The translations under genes were made by a program, and so were the position numbers. Shown piece after piece: positions 7,223-14,085 of a DNA stretch of 14,131 nucleotides (position 1 is its first letter; each line of letters starts with the position of its first letter). The notes below the pieces were generated by a model. That model was not told the DNA's origin. It saw nothing but the letters and a program-made list of their open reading frames with translations, and did no database searches. Origin of the DNA: DAOTTW01 sp034437615 (lineage in GTDB: Bacteria > Chloroflexota > Anaerolineae > Aggregatilineales > Phototrophicaceae); the NCBI GenBank assembly GCA_034437615.1, contig DAOTTW010000299.1, positions 1-14,131 on the forward strand. The letters run 5' to 3'.

Positions 7223-8338
7223 CTATTGGGTGTCTGGCGTGAAGGCCTGGACGCGCATCGGCTGGCGTTGTGCCGCCGACTGCTTCACCGCTTCCATCAG
7301 GTAGAAGGTCTCGATGCCTTCGAGCAGATTCGGCGAATGTGGCACATCCTGCAAGATAGACCGAGCGAAGTAGTCGGTGTAATTGGCAAATTCGCCGTAG
7401 TGCATCCCGTGCACCTCGTTGTTGAAGTGATAGGCGCGGTACGCATATAACAGGTCGTGCTGGACCTCGGTGCCATCCGCCGCCGTGTGATAGTAGCGCA
7501 TATCGTGGTACTGTGCCATGCTGCTGCCAGCAGAGCCGTACAACATGCATTCAATCGCGTTGCGTGCTGATGCCAGTTCATGCACGCCGTAGTGCCCCAT
7601 CACCCGACCGAGCTTGCCGGACCTGCTGATAAGGTTGACGATGTACATATCATAGGATTGTGCGTTGTATTGCTTTGCTAATGCGGAGCGCGTGCGGTAG
7701 GCGTGGACTTCTTCGATTGGCCCCAGATACCAACGCGCCAAATCCAGCGGATGGCTGAGGCCCGCATAGACCCAATCGGTAGCGTTGAGCGCCCAGGTGC
7801 TTTTGTCGTAGAACCAATCCATACGGTGCACATAATGCGCATCGAGCATTTCCAGGGTGCCGATGCTGCCCTGTTCGTAATCGTGACGTTGCCGCCGAAA
7901 CGACTCGAAGAAGCGCGTGCTTTGCCCGACCAGCAATTTACGTCCGGTGCGCTGTGCCGCTTCCAGCACCCGTTCAGCATCCGCCACCGAGTTCACAATT
8001 GGCTTGGTACAGATGACATGCTTGCCAGCCTCGAATGCCTGTACGATGTGCTCACCATGCAGGTGATCCGGCGTATAGATGGCGACAATTTGCACATCCT
8101 CACGCGCTAGCATCTCGGCATAGTCGCTTGTATAGAAAATATCAGGCACGTCATGCCGCGCCGCTGCGAGCTTCTCGTCGCGCAGGTCACAGCCCGCCAC
8201 TGCCCGCGCATATTGCGCTCTTGGCTGTGCATCGGCTGGCGTTTGTCCTACGTTCGGTGGCGTGGGATGATTGAGCGCGACAAGTAACGTGCGACCTTCG
8301 TGTAAACCGAGTACGCCGACGCCGAGTTGGTTTGTCAT
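7223..8338 (-). CDS. Gfo/Idh/MocA family NAD(P)-dependent oxidoreductase
   Basis: This 371-residue protein has the Rossmann motif GVGVLG at 6-11, the conserved CTKPI at 110-114 with K112 (family EKP motif, here with Thr in place of Glu), and SHPLD with H196 and D199 in the C-terminal half, matching the family's His/Asp active-site elements. Members oxidise, reduce or epimerise sugars, inositols and related polyols. The loop after the first strand (about 20-48, rich in Pro and Ala) is longer than usual. Soluble, no signal peptide. It is the last gene of the transporter operon, starting 22 bases after the second permease, so it probably acts on the imported sugar or its product. The ATG at 8338 follows AAAGAG closely; the gap before it carries four GGTAA pentamers. 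The specific substrate is unknown. Confidence 0.9.
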   Translation of the reverse strand: MTNQLGVGVLGLHEGRTLLVALNHPTPPNVGQTPADAQPRAQYARAVAGCDLRDEKLAAARHDVPDIFYTSDYAEMLAREDVQIVAIYTPDHLHGEHIVQAFEAGKHVICTKPIVNSVADAERVLEAAQRTGRKLLVGQSTRFFESFRRQRHDYEQGSIGTLEMLDAHYVHRMDWFYDKSTWALNATDWVYAGLSHPLDLARWYLGPIEEVHAYRTRSALAKQYNAQSYDMYIVNLISRSGKLGRVMGHYGVHELASARNAIECMLYGSAGSSMAQYHDMRYYHTAADGTEVQHDLLYAYRAYHFNNEVHGMHYGEFANYTDYFARSILQDVPHSPNLLEGIETFYLMEAVKQSAAQRQPMRVQAFTPDTQ

Positions 8339-8344
8339 TGCTCT

Positions 8345-8364
8345 TTACCTTACCTTACCTTACC
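8345..8364 (-). repeat. (GGTAA)4 pentamer repeat at a gene junction
   Basis: TTACC is repeated four times on the plus strand (GGTAA on the coding strand). It spans the TAA stop of the second permease (8360-8362) and ends 6 bases before the oxidoreductase ATG. It overlaps the purine-rich ribosome-site zone. A change in copy number would move the permease stop or alter spacing upstream of the ATG. Confidence 0.8.
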
Positions 8365-10270
8365 CCTTCAGCCCGGAAAGCTGAATGCCCTCGATAAAGT
8401 AACGCTGCGCGAAGAAGAATAGCAGCACCATCGGCAACATCACCAGCACAGACGCCGCAATCAGCCGATCATAGTAGATCGTGCCGAACTGATCCTTGAA
8501 GAAATTCAGGCCGACGCTGACCGGGAATAGCTCTGGGCTGCTGAGGAAGATGAACGGCTCGAAGAAGCTGTTCCAATTCCACCAGAATGTGAAGATAACG
8601 ACGGTTGCAATCGCAGGTTTGCTCAGTGGCACAATCACATTCCAGATGATTTGCAGCGTGCTGGCCCCGTCGATGCGGGCGGCTTCTTCTAGCTCTCGTG
8701 GGATGGTCGTAAAGAACTGCCGTAGCATGAAGATCAGGAAGGGGTTACCGAAGAAGGATCGCACGAACAACGGCCACCAGGTATTAACCATGCCCAGATC
8801 ACGAAATAGCTCGTAGACGGGGACAATGGTCACGGGGAACGGCAGCATCATTGTGCTGAGCAAGACCACGAACAGGACGTTCTTGCCCGGTGCGCGCAGG
8901 CGTGCGAAGGCATACGCCACGACAACGCAGGACAACAAATGCCCGATGATGTTGAGCGTCACCAGGACGCCGGAGTTGAAGAAGAAGCGCGGGAAGCGCA
9001 CCTCTGCAACCTGTGTGGTGAGTGCATCGACGTAGCCCTGAATGCGCAGTTGTGGGTACAGCGCACGCTCTAGCAAGGCCGGGTCTATGTCAAACGCGCC
9101 GCTGATGCCATCCTGTGGGACCAGTAGCGCCATCTCCCGCGATTCGCCCACTAGTGCGACGTTGCGCATCTCTATCGCGCCGACACCCTCGCCAAAATTA
9201 TCCTGCACGCGGTAGGGAATGCGCCCGAACACGTCGCCCCGTGTGCGCGTCAGGCCGCCAAGCTGCGCCAGTTGCAACGTCGCCGCGTCATCCGCGAAGA
9301 TCACCAGGCTTTCCTGGGTGCCACGCGCCAGCAATACAACCTGTCGCCCTTCGTAGTCGCCCACTTCAACCAGCAGGCCATTCACCCGATCTGCGCGCCA
9401 GGCATCAACCGCTGCGTTAGCGACGATGAAGGCCTGTTCATCCAGTTCGCTTTTGTCCAGGATGGGCTGCCAGCTTTCCTGCGAGATGAGCACATATTGC
9501 TGTTCGCTGCTGTCGCCTTCGATGTCATACAGGCGCAGCTCCGTCTCGCCCACATCGGCGAAGCCACCTTCAGCGATGGCATCCACATCCGCCAGACGCG
9601 CCGACGATACACTATCGACCGGGGCCACGATGCTGAGTTCACTTTCCGGCCCCAATGCAATCAGGTCCATCGAGATGCCATCCATCTCGATAGTGCGGCC
9701 TCTGAACGTGATGCCAGCAATTTCGGTGCGCAGGCGATCCCCGGCGTTCACCTGGTCGAGCGGTAAGCGTGCTGCCGCTGACGACAACGCAGCCACCGGG
9801 ACGACGGCCAGCGTGTCACCGTCGCCACGCGCCAACGCGACCACCTGCTGCCCGTCCCAGTCGCGGACGTTGAATAGCACCCCGTCGATTGCCTGTGTTG
9901 TGGCGTCGCTGAGGTCGTCGCTGGGTGCAAACTGCAATTCTGGCATACGCGCCACGTTAATCACAGTCGTATATTTGCGCGTGCCGATGCGCGCAACCGT
10001 CCGTGTTTGGCCGTCATGTTCTACGCGCCACAGGTTAATTTCGCGGTTAGTGTCGCCTGCGGTCGTCGTTTCCCAGGCTTGCGGTATCCAGATCGGCGGA
10101 TTGGTGAAAATCTGCCAGGGTGGTTTGAAGCTAGCCGACAGCATCCACAACATAGGGAAGAGCATGAAGGCGGCGGCGGCCCCCAGGATCAGATAGCTGC
10201 CGACATGCCGCAGGAAGCGCTGCCATTGCTTGGTTTTGCGTAATGTACTCAGCCGTTTGCGTAGTGTCAT
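8360..10270 (-). CDS. Carbohydrate ABC permease (MalG type) with large duplicated extracytoplasmic insert
   Basis: This is an inner-membrane subunit of a CUT1 sugar importer. TM1 is at about 25-45, followed by ASFKP typical of MalG-like permeases. Helices 2-6 follow from about 433 to the end. The ATPase-contact loop EEAARIDGA (528-536, then P548) is intact, and the tail GLKG is typical. The family is usually near 280-300 residues; this one has 636. The excess is residues about 50-430, which must lie outside the membrane. It contains two similar modules: about 78-222 and 245-391, offset by 167-168 residues. Matching parts are DGVLF..VRDWDGQQVVALARG with NGLLV..VGDYEGRQVVLLARG, and ELSIVAPVDSV with EMALLVPQDGI. 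AGGAGAG precedes the ATG at 10270. The first permease gene ends 15 bases upstream. The role of the insert is unknown; contact with the binding protein or substrate is a guess. Confidence 0.92.
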   Translation of the reverse strand: MTLRKRLSTLRKTKQWQRFLRHVGSYLILGAAAAFMLFPMLWMLSASFKPPWQIFTNPPIWIPQAWETTTAGDTNREINLWRVEHDGQTRTVARIGTRKYTTVINVARMPELQFAPSDDLSDATTQAIDGVLFNVRDWDGQQVVALARGDGDTLAVVPVAALSSAAARLPLDQVNAGDRLRTEIAGITFRGRTIEMDGISMDLIALGPESELSIVAPVDSVSSARLADVDAIAEGGFADVGETELRLYDIEGDSSEQQYVLISQESWQPILDKSELDEQAFIVANAAVDAWRADRVNGLLVEVGDYEGRQVVLLARGTQESLVIFADDAATLQLAQLGGLTRTRGDVFGRIPYRVQDNFGEGVGAIEMRNVALVGESREMALLVPQDGISGAFDIDPALLERALYPQLRIQGYVDALTTQVAEVRFPRFFFNSGVLVTLNIIGHLLSCVVVAYAFARLRAPGKNVLFVVLLSTMMLPFPVTIVPVYELFRDLGMVNTWWPLFVRSFFGNPFLIFMLRQFFTTIPRELEEAARIDGASTLQIIWNVIVPLSKPAIATVVIFTFWWNWNSFFEPFIFLSSPELFPVSVGLNFFKDQFGTIYYDRLIAASVLVMLPMVLLFFFAQRYFIEGIQLSGLKG

Positions 10271-10285
10271 GACACGTCTCTCCTG

Positions 10286-11200
10286 CTAGCGGGTATCGTT
10301 TTCATAGTAGACCCAGGCCGCCGACGAACGCACAACCAGCAACGTAACCGCCATAATCACGACGAACAGAATCCATGCCAGTGCGGACGCATAGCCCATC
10401 TGCACGAATTCGAAGGCGCGCTCGTACAGGTAAATCATGTAGAACAGCGTGGCATCGTTGGGTCCGCCGCGTGTGAGCACAAAGCCCGTATCGAACACCT
10501 GAAACGCGCCGATAATCGCCAGCACCACGTTGAAGAAGATCACCGGGCTGAGCATTGGCAGCGTCACCTTGCGGAACCTGGCCCAGACGCCTGCACCGTC
10601 AATCTCTGCGACCTCATATAAAACCGTTGGGATGCCCTTGATACCTGCGAGGTAAATCACGATCTGGCCGCCGACGGTCCACCAGCTCATGATAATCATG
10701 GCGGGCAGCGCCCATTGCTCGCTGTTGAGCCAACCGGGGCCTTCGATGCCGAACCAGCTTAGCACGATATTCAGCAGGCCGCCCTCTGGCCGGAAGATGT
10801 ACAACCACAGTACGGCAATCGCCACGCTACTGAGCACGCTCGGAATGAAGAAGATCGTGCGCCAGATGTTCACGCCGCGTAGCTTCTGCGAGAGTACCAT
10901 CGCCAGCGCCAGCGCGATCAGCGTGCCGCCAGGGACCGCCCCAAGCGTATACAGCGCCGTCACCCGCAGCGACTGCCAGAAATCCGAGTCGCTGGCGATG
11001 CGCTCGTAATTGCGCAGGCCGATCCAGGTCGGCTCAGTCATCAAATCGTAGGATGTGAACGACAGATAGAAGGAGCGCAGCATCGGGTAGGCGATGAAGA
11101 CCGAGAAGCCCAGCAACCAGGGCATAATCAGCAGGTAAAACGTGAAGGCTTCGTGGCGGGCTTGCTTGGAGCGCATGACTTTGCGAAAGCTGTGCAGCAT
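10286..11200 (-). CDS. Carbohydrate ABC permease (MalF/UgpA type)
   Basis: This is the partner inner-membrane subunit of the sugar importer. The protein (304 residues from the ATG at 11200) has six predicted membrane helices, beginning with FTFYLLIMPWLLGFSVFIAY. The ATPase-contact loop reads YEVAEIDGAGVWARFRKVTLP (EAA-type, near residues 195-215; Val replaces the first Ala). LTRGGP near 242-247 is a hallmark of MalF/UgpA/LacF-like permeases. Length is normal. An in-frame TTG at 11209 would add three residues, but I prefer the ATG; its ribosome site is weak (GGA at nine bases). It follows the binding-protein gene after a gap holding a strong palindrome and precedes the large permease by 15 bases. 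No ATPase gene is nearby, as is common where one MsmX/UgpC-like ATPase serves several importers. Confidence 0.93.
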   Translation of the reverse strand: MLHSFRKVMRSKQARHEAFTFYLLIMPWLLGFSVFIAYPMLRSFYLSFTSYDLMTEPTWIGLRNYERIASDSDFWQSLRVTALYTLGAVPGGTLIALALAMVLSQKLRGVNIWRTIFFIPSVLSSVAIAVLWLYIFRPEGGLLNIVLSWFGIEGPGWLNSEQWALPAMIIMSWWTVGGQIVIYLAGIKGIPTVLYEVAEIDGAGVWARFRKVTLPMLSPVIFFNVVLAIIGAFQVFDTGFVLTRGGPNDATLFYMIYLYERAFEFVQMGYASALAWILFVVIMAVTLLVVRSSAAWVYYENDTR

Positions 11201-11259
11201 GGGTGGCAATCCAAAAAAAGTCTAATTTGTCGATGAGTGGTGCACAAATAAGTACGGTA

Positions 11260-11294
11260 TTGCAGGGGCGGGGTATCACCCCCACCCCTACAGA
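11260..11294. repeat. REP-like GC-rich palindrome between binding protein and first permease
   Basis: TGCAGGGGCGGGGT (11261-11274) pairs with ACCCCCACCCCTACA (11278-11292) with minor mismatches. The edge GTAGGGG resembles the other GTAGGGAC-type palindromes in the window. It begins 8 bases past the binding-protein stop. On the transcript it would form a stable hairpin, without a following T-run. Such hairpins often protect the upstream message and reduce read-through, which would favour a high ratio of binding protein to permease. Confidence 0.6.
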
Positions 11295-11301
11295 CTGCTG
11301 T

Positions 11302-12666
11302 TTATTCGGTAGCCGAGGCAACGCCCTCCTCGGCGCTTTCGGCCAGGCACTGATCGGCTTCGGCAGCCAACGCATCGAGTTCAGCCGCGATGTCGATCTC
11401 GTCGCCGCCATCGCTCATCACGCGGGTCAGCAGGTCGCCTGCGGGCGTAAAGACACACGGGCCATAGTACGGGTTCAGTTGTTCATCCAGCGTATCGAGG
11501 TAGTTGGCCTCTTCGATGAACACACCCCAGTACGGGTCGTCAATACGCTGCATCTCTTCGCTGACGGCCACATCTGCACTCAGGGCCTTTAGTGCAAACA
11601 CGCGCTGCCCCGGCTCTGTGGTCAGCCACTTCAACAGTTCCCAGGCGGCTTCGGGGTGCTCGGTCTGCTGATTAATGCCCCAGCCCATCCACATCACGGC
11701 GCTGGCGCGGCCTGCTTCACCTGCGGGCAAGGGCGAAACGGTCCAGTCGAGGTCAGGCGTTTCGTTAAAGACATCCTGCCACCAGGGGCCATGGAAGGTC
11801 ACACCCATCGCGACGATGCCATCCTGGAACATCTGCACGCGGCCACCTTCAATCCCGCCGATTTCGGTGGCGGACGGTGCGACATGATGCACATGCGCGA
11901 GGTCAGCATACCACTGCCAGGCGTCAACGGCTTCTGCACTGTTCAGGTAGCCCTGTGTCGTGGTGCCATCGGGGCTGATGGTATGTGCACCATTGGCATA
12001 CAGGTAGGACTGGTAGCCGCGCCACCAACCATCGGGGATGATGTCCATGCCGTATTGCACGACGCTTTCGGGGTCAAAGTCGGGGCTGAGGGCGTTATTG
12101 CCATCGGCATCCAGCGTCAATTCCAGCGCCAGATCAAGCATATCTTCGTAGGTCCAGCCAGCTTCGGGGATGTCGATACCAGCCGCGTTGAACAGCGCAC
12201 GGTTGATGTAAACAGCGCTGGTGCTGTAATCCTTCGCGATGGCGTAGGGTGTGCCCTGATAGTAACCCTGATCGAATACGGCACCCGTGAAGATATCGTC
12301 GGGGTTGATGCCGTTTTCGCCTTCGATGAAGGTCGTCAGGTCGAGGAAGCCGTCAGCTTCAGCATACAGCGGAATCCAGCTTTCGCCTGTGGCGATCAGG
12401 TCTGGGGCCGTGTTGCTAGCGATCATCGTCAGGCGGCGGGTGTTGGCGTCCGCGCCGATGTTCGGCTCTGCAACCACGTCAATGCAGGGGTTCTCGGCCT
12501 CGAAGGCGTCCAGCACCTGCACCATGTATTCGACACGATCACCACTGGACCAGTCATCCATGCGCAGTTGAACGACTTCGCCTTCACATGCTTGTGCCTG
12601 TGTGACAATGGCCGCAGGTGCGACCAACAACAGTAAACTTAGTACTACAACTAACTTTTTGACCAT
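11302..12666 (-). CDS. Extracellular solute-binding protein of sugar ABC importer (SBP family 1-like)
   Basis: This is the substrate-capturing subunit, 454 residues. It has a classic signal peptide: positive VKK, a hydrophobic core (LVVVLSLLLLVAP), then TQAQA before Cys27. The AQA just before Cys27 fits signal peptidase I; the context is a poor lipobox, so lipid anchoring is doubtful. The mature part has the pattern of cluster-1 sugar-binding proteins: Leu/Asp-rich N-lobe, APDLIATGESWIPLY (87-101), many Trp/Tyr residues able to stack on sugars (WWRGYQ, HGPWWQD, VMWMGWGINQ), and HPEAAWELLKWLTT near 337-350. Four Cys (27, 61, 404, 440) could form disulfides. AAAGG lies nine bases before the ATG. 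It is the first gene of the operon with its own strong promoter. The ligand is unknown, probably an oligosaccharide. Confidence 0.93.
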   Translation of the reverse strand: MVKKLVVVLSLLLLVAPAAIVTQAQACEGEVVQLRMDDWSSGDRVEYMVQVLDAFEAENPCIDVVAEPNIGADANTRRLTMIASNTAPDLIATGESWIPLYAEADGFLDLTTFIEGENGINPDDIFTGAVFDQGYYQGTPYAIAKDYSTSAVYINRALFNAAGIDIPEAGWTYEDMLDLALELTLDADGNNALSPDFDPESVVQYGMDIIPDGWWRGYQSYLYANGAHTISPDGTTTQGYLNSAEAVDAWQWYADLAHVHHVAPSATEIGGIEGGRVQMFQDGIVAMGVTFHGPWWQDVFNETPDLDWTVSPLPAGEAGRASAVMWMGWGINQQTEHPEAAWELLKWLTTEPGQRVFALKALSADVAVSEEMQRIDDPYWGVFIEEANYLDTLDEQLNPYYGPCVFTPAGDLLTRVMSDGGDEIDIAAELDALAAEADQCLAESAEEGVASATE

Positions 12667-12698
12667 TTAAAACAACCTTTTCCGTTATGTTATGCAAT

Positions 12699-12727
12699 TT
12701 GACATAATTTTCTTCTGCTGTTATTCT
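12699..12727 (+). promoter_or_regulatory. Divergent promoter for the GH172 gene
   Basis: TTGACA (12699-12704), 17 bp, then TATTCT (12722-12727) reads toward the GH172 gene. Its -10 overlaps the -10 of the opposite promoter almost exactly. The leader would be about 100 bases long. Confidence 0.5.
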
Positions 12728-12752
12728 AACCATAATCTTCAAGCTTTGTCAA
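12723..12752 (-). promoter_or_regulatory. Sigma-70-type promoter of the transporter operon
   Basis: On the minus strand TTGACA (12752-12747) is a perfect -35, followed after 18 bp by TAGAAT (12728-12723). The start would lie near 12716, giving a leader of about 50 bases before the binding-protein ATG. The surrounding DNA is markedly AT-rich compared with the genes. Confidence 0.65.
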
Positions 12753-12771
12753 TCACCCGCAGCAAATTCGC

Positions 12772-12783
12772 GAGAACGTTTAC
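12772..12783. promoter_or_regulatory. Possible LacI-family operator
   Basis: GAGAACGTTTAC is an imperfect palindrome around a central CG (8 of 12 positions symmetric), like the AACGTT-centred operators of LacI-family sugar repressors. It lies in the GH172 leader and upstream of the operon's -35. No LacI gene is in the window, and the match is short. Confidence 0.3.
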
Positions 12784-12837
12784 ATGGCCACTACTCAGGG
12801 TTTTCTGGCCTGACATCTTTACAACGAGGATGAACTC

Positions 12838-13908
12838 ATGATCGGAAAAACGACACTCGGTAATATCGCACGCTTACAAACTGGCACCAAGCGCCGCAGG
12901 CTTTCAAGTTATGATCGCTCCGGCGGCAACTTCGATTGGGTGGATGTCGAACCTGGCGCGAACACAACCATCGCAAGCATCAACGGCGCAGGCTGTATCA
13001 AGCACATCTGGTGTACGATGTGGAGCCACGATAAGCAGCAGTTGCGCAAGGTCGTGCTGCGTATGTATTGGGATGGCGAGGACAACCCCAGCGTCGAAAC
13101 GCCGATTGGCGACTTCTTCGGCATGGGTCATGGCCTGACGCGCAACTTCGTCAGCCTGCCCTTACAGATGTCGCCGGAAGATGGCCGTGCGTTCAACTGC
13201 TGGTGGCCCATGCCCTACCAGAGCGCCGCAAGAATTGACATCCATAACGAGGGCGACGACACGTTGCGCTTTTACTTTTACATCGACTATGAAGAATACG
13301 CACCCGACACCGATATGTCCGAGTATGGGCGGTTTCATGCGCAGTGGCGGCGCGTCAACCCGACGCCGGGCTGGGCTGAACCGTCCGTGCGTTGGGAGGA
13401 CAACCGCGACGCTATGATAGAGGCCTGGAAGCGCCCCAACCTCGATGGTGCGGATAATTACGTCATCCTTGAGGCCGAGGGCAAGGGGCATTACGTCGGC
13501 TGTCACGTGGATATTGATTGCTTCTCACGGCAGGCAAACGACTGGTATGGCGAGGGCGACGATATGATCTTCATCGACGGCGAGGAGACGCCCAGCATCT
13601 ACGGCACAGGCACCGAGGATTATTTCAACACGGCGTTTTGCCCGACGCAGGAATACAGTGCGCCCTATCATGGTGTGATCCTGTATCAGGGCACCGAGGA
13701 TTGGAAGTGGCGCGGCAAGAACACGTCCTACCGTTACCACATTGAGGACCCGATTTACTTCGAGTCGTCCATCAAGGTGACGATTGAGCACGGCCACGCC
13801 AACAAGCTGACCAACGATTATTCATCAACGGCGTACTGGTATCAGGCCGAGCCGCATAAGGCTTTCCCGACGTTGTTGCCCGTTGAGGAGCGTTTGCCCC
13901 GCTTGTAA
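12838..13908 (+). CDS. DUF2961 / GH172 family glycoside hydrolase
   Basis: The 356-residue protein shows the DUF2961 pattern: an N-terminal jelly roll with LSSYDRSGGNFDW (22-34), IKHIWCTMWS (54-63), LRMYWDGEDNPSVETPIGDFF (74-94), then GEGDDMIFIDGEETPSIYGTGTEDYF (238-263). The GTGTEDYF segment is the family signature, and E260 is the probable catalytic Glu. E272, in the following QEYSAPYHG, is a candidate second acid, less certain. Characterised GH172 enzymes act on alpha-D-fructofuranosides or D-arabinofuranosides and work as oligomers. There is no signal peptide, so it is probably cytoplasmic. Length is normal. The ATG at 12838 follows GAGG at eight bases. It is transcribed divergently from the importer operon, from promoters that overlap, so the two are probably co-regulated and it probably acts on the imported glycan. 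Confidence 0.88.
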   Translation: MIGKTTLGNIARLQTGTKRRRLSSYDRSGGNFDWVDVEPGANTTIASINGAGCIKHIWCTMWSHDKQQLRKVVLRMYWDGEDNPSVETPIGDFFGMGHGLTRNFVSLPLQMSPEDGRAFNCWWPMPYQSAARIDIHNEGDDTLRFYFYIDYEEYAPDTDMSEYGRFHAQWRRVNPTPGWAEPSVRWEDNRDAMIEAWKRPNLDGADNYVILEAEGKGHYVGCHVDIDCFSRQANDWYGEGDDMIFIDGEETPSIYGTGTEDYFNTAFCPTQEYSAPYHGVILYQGTEDWKWRGKNTSYRYHIEDPIYFESSIKVTIEHGHANKLTNDYSSTAYWYQAEPHKAFPTLLPVEERLPRL

Positions 13909-13914
13909 TTACAC

Positions 13915-13939
13915 GTAACCACTCAGGTCGAAGTAGTTA
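13915..13939. repeat. Hairpin containing a copy of the CCTGAGTNGTTAC 13-mer
   Basis: GTAACCACT (13915-13923) pairs with AGTAGTTAC (13931-13939) with one mismatch, 6 bases past the GH172 stop. The left arm with CAGG forms the 13-mer GTAACCACTCAGG (13915-13927). It may also end the GH172 transcript, but no T-run follows. Confidence 0.5.
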
Positions 13940-13979
13940 CGCCTACTGTCAATACCCCCAACAACGCCGTCCAAAGGCT

Positions 13980-14080
13980 GGAACCTGCTGCGTAAGATCA
14001 TCCAGTGCGGCGAGGTGCGCATCCTCATCGGCTTTGACGAGAACAGCGAGCAAATCATCAATCGCAAAAAGGAGCTTTAG
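13980..14080 (+). pseudogene. 3' remnant resembling a phospholipase-D-like domain protein
   Basis: A frame open from after TAG at about 13934 to TAG at 14078-14080 has no ATG. Its last 35 codons read KGWNLLRKIIQCGEVRILIG then FDENSEQ...KKEL. The pattern of a helix followed by GEVRILIG-F-D recalls the GxKVRxLxG strand of phospholipase-D-like domains, such as those attached to helicases in defence loci. The upstream part is absent and repeat debris abuts it, so it looks like a truncated gene end. A short GTG-started peptide is a less likely alternative. The domain assignment rests on a very short match. Confidence 0.4.
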
Positions 14081-14085
14081 ATCGC

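Noticed and set aside
9426..10196. 256-codon plus-strand reading frame opposite the large permease insert
   Set aside because: Ser/Ala/Arg-rich shadow; the permease frame is continuous and its two modules align as protein, which supports the minus strand.
12580..12600. Lipoprotein signal on the binding protein (Cys27)
   Set aside because: The residues before Cys27 (TQAQA) do not fit the lipobox, which needs a Leu-like residue at -3; AQA fits signal peptidase I instead.
11656..12636. 326-codon plus-strand reading frame opposite the binding-protein gene
   Set aside because: The binding protein with its signal peptide is clearly the real gene; the opposite frame has no recognisable domain.
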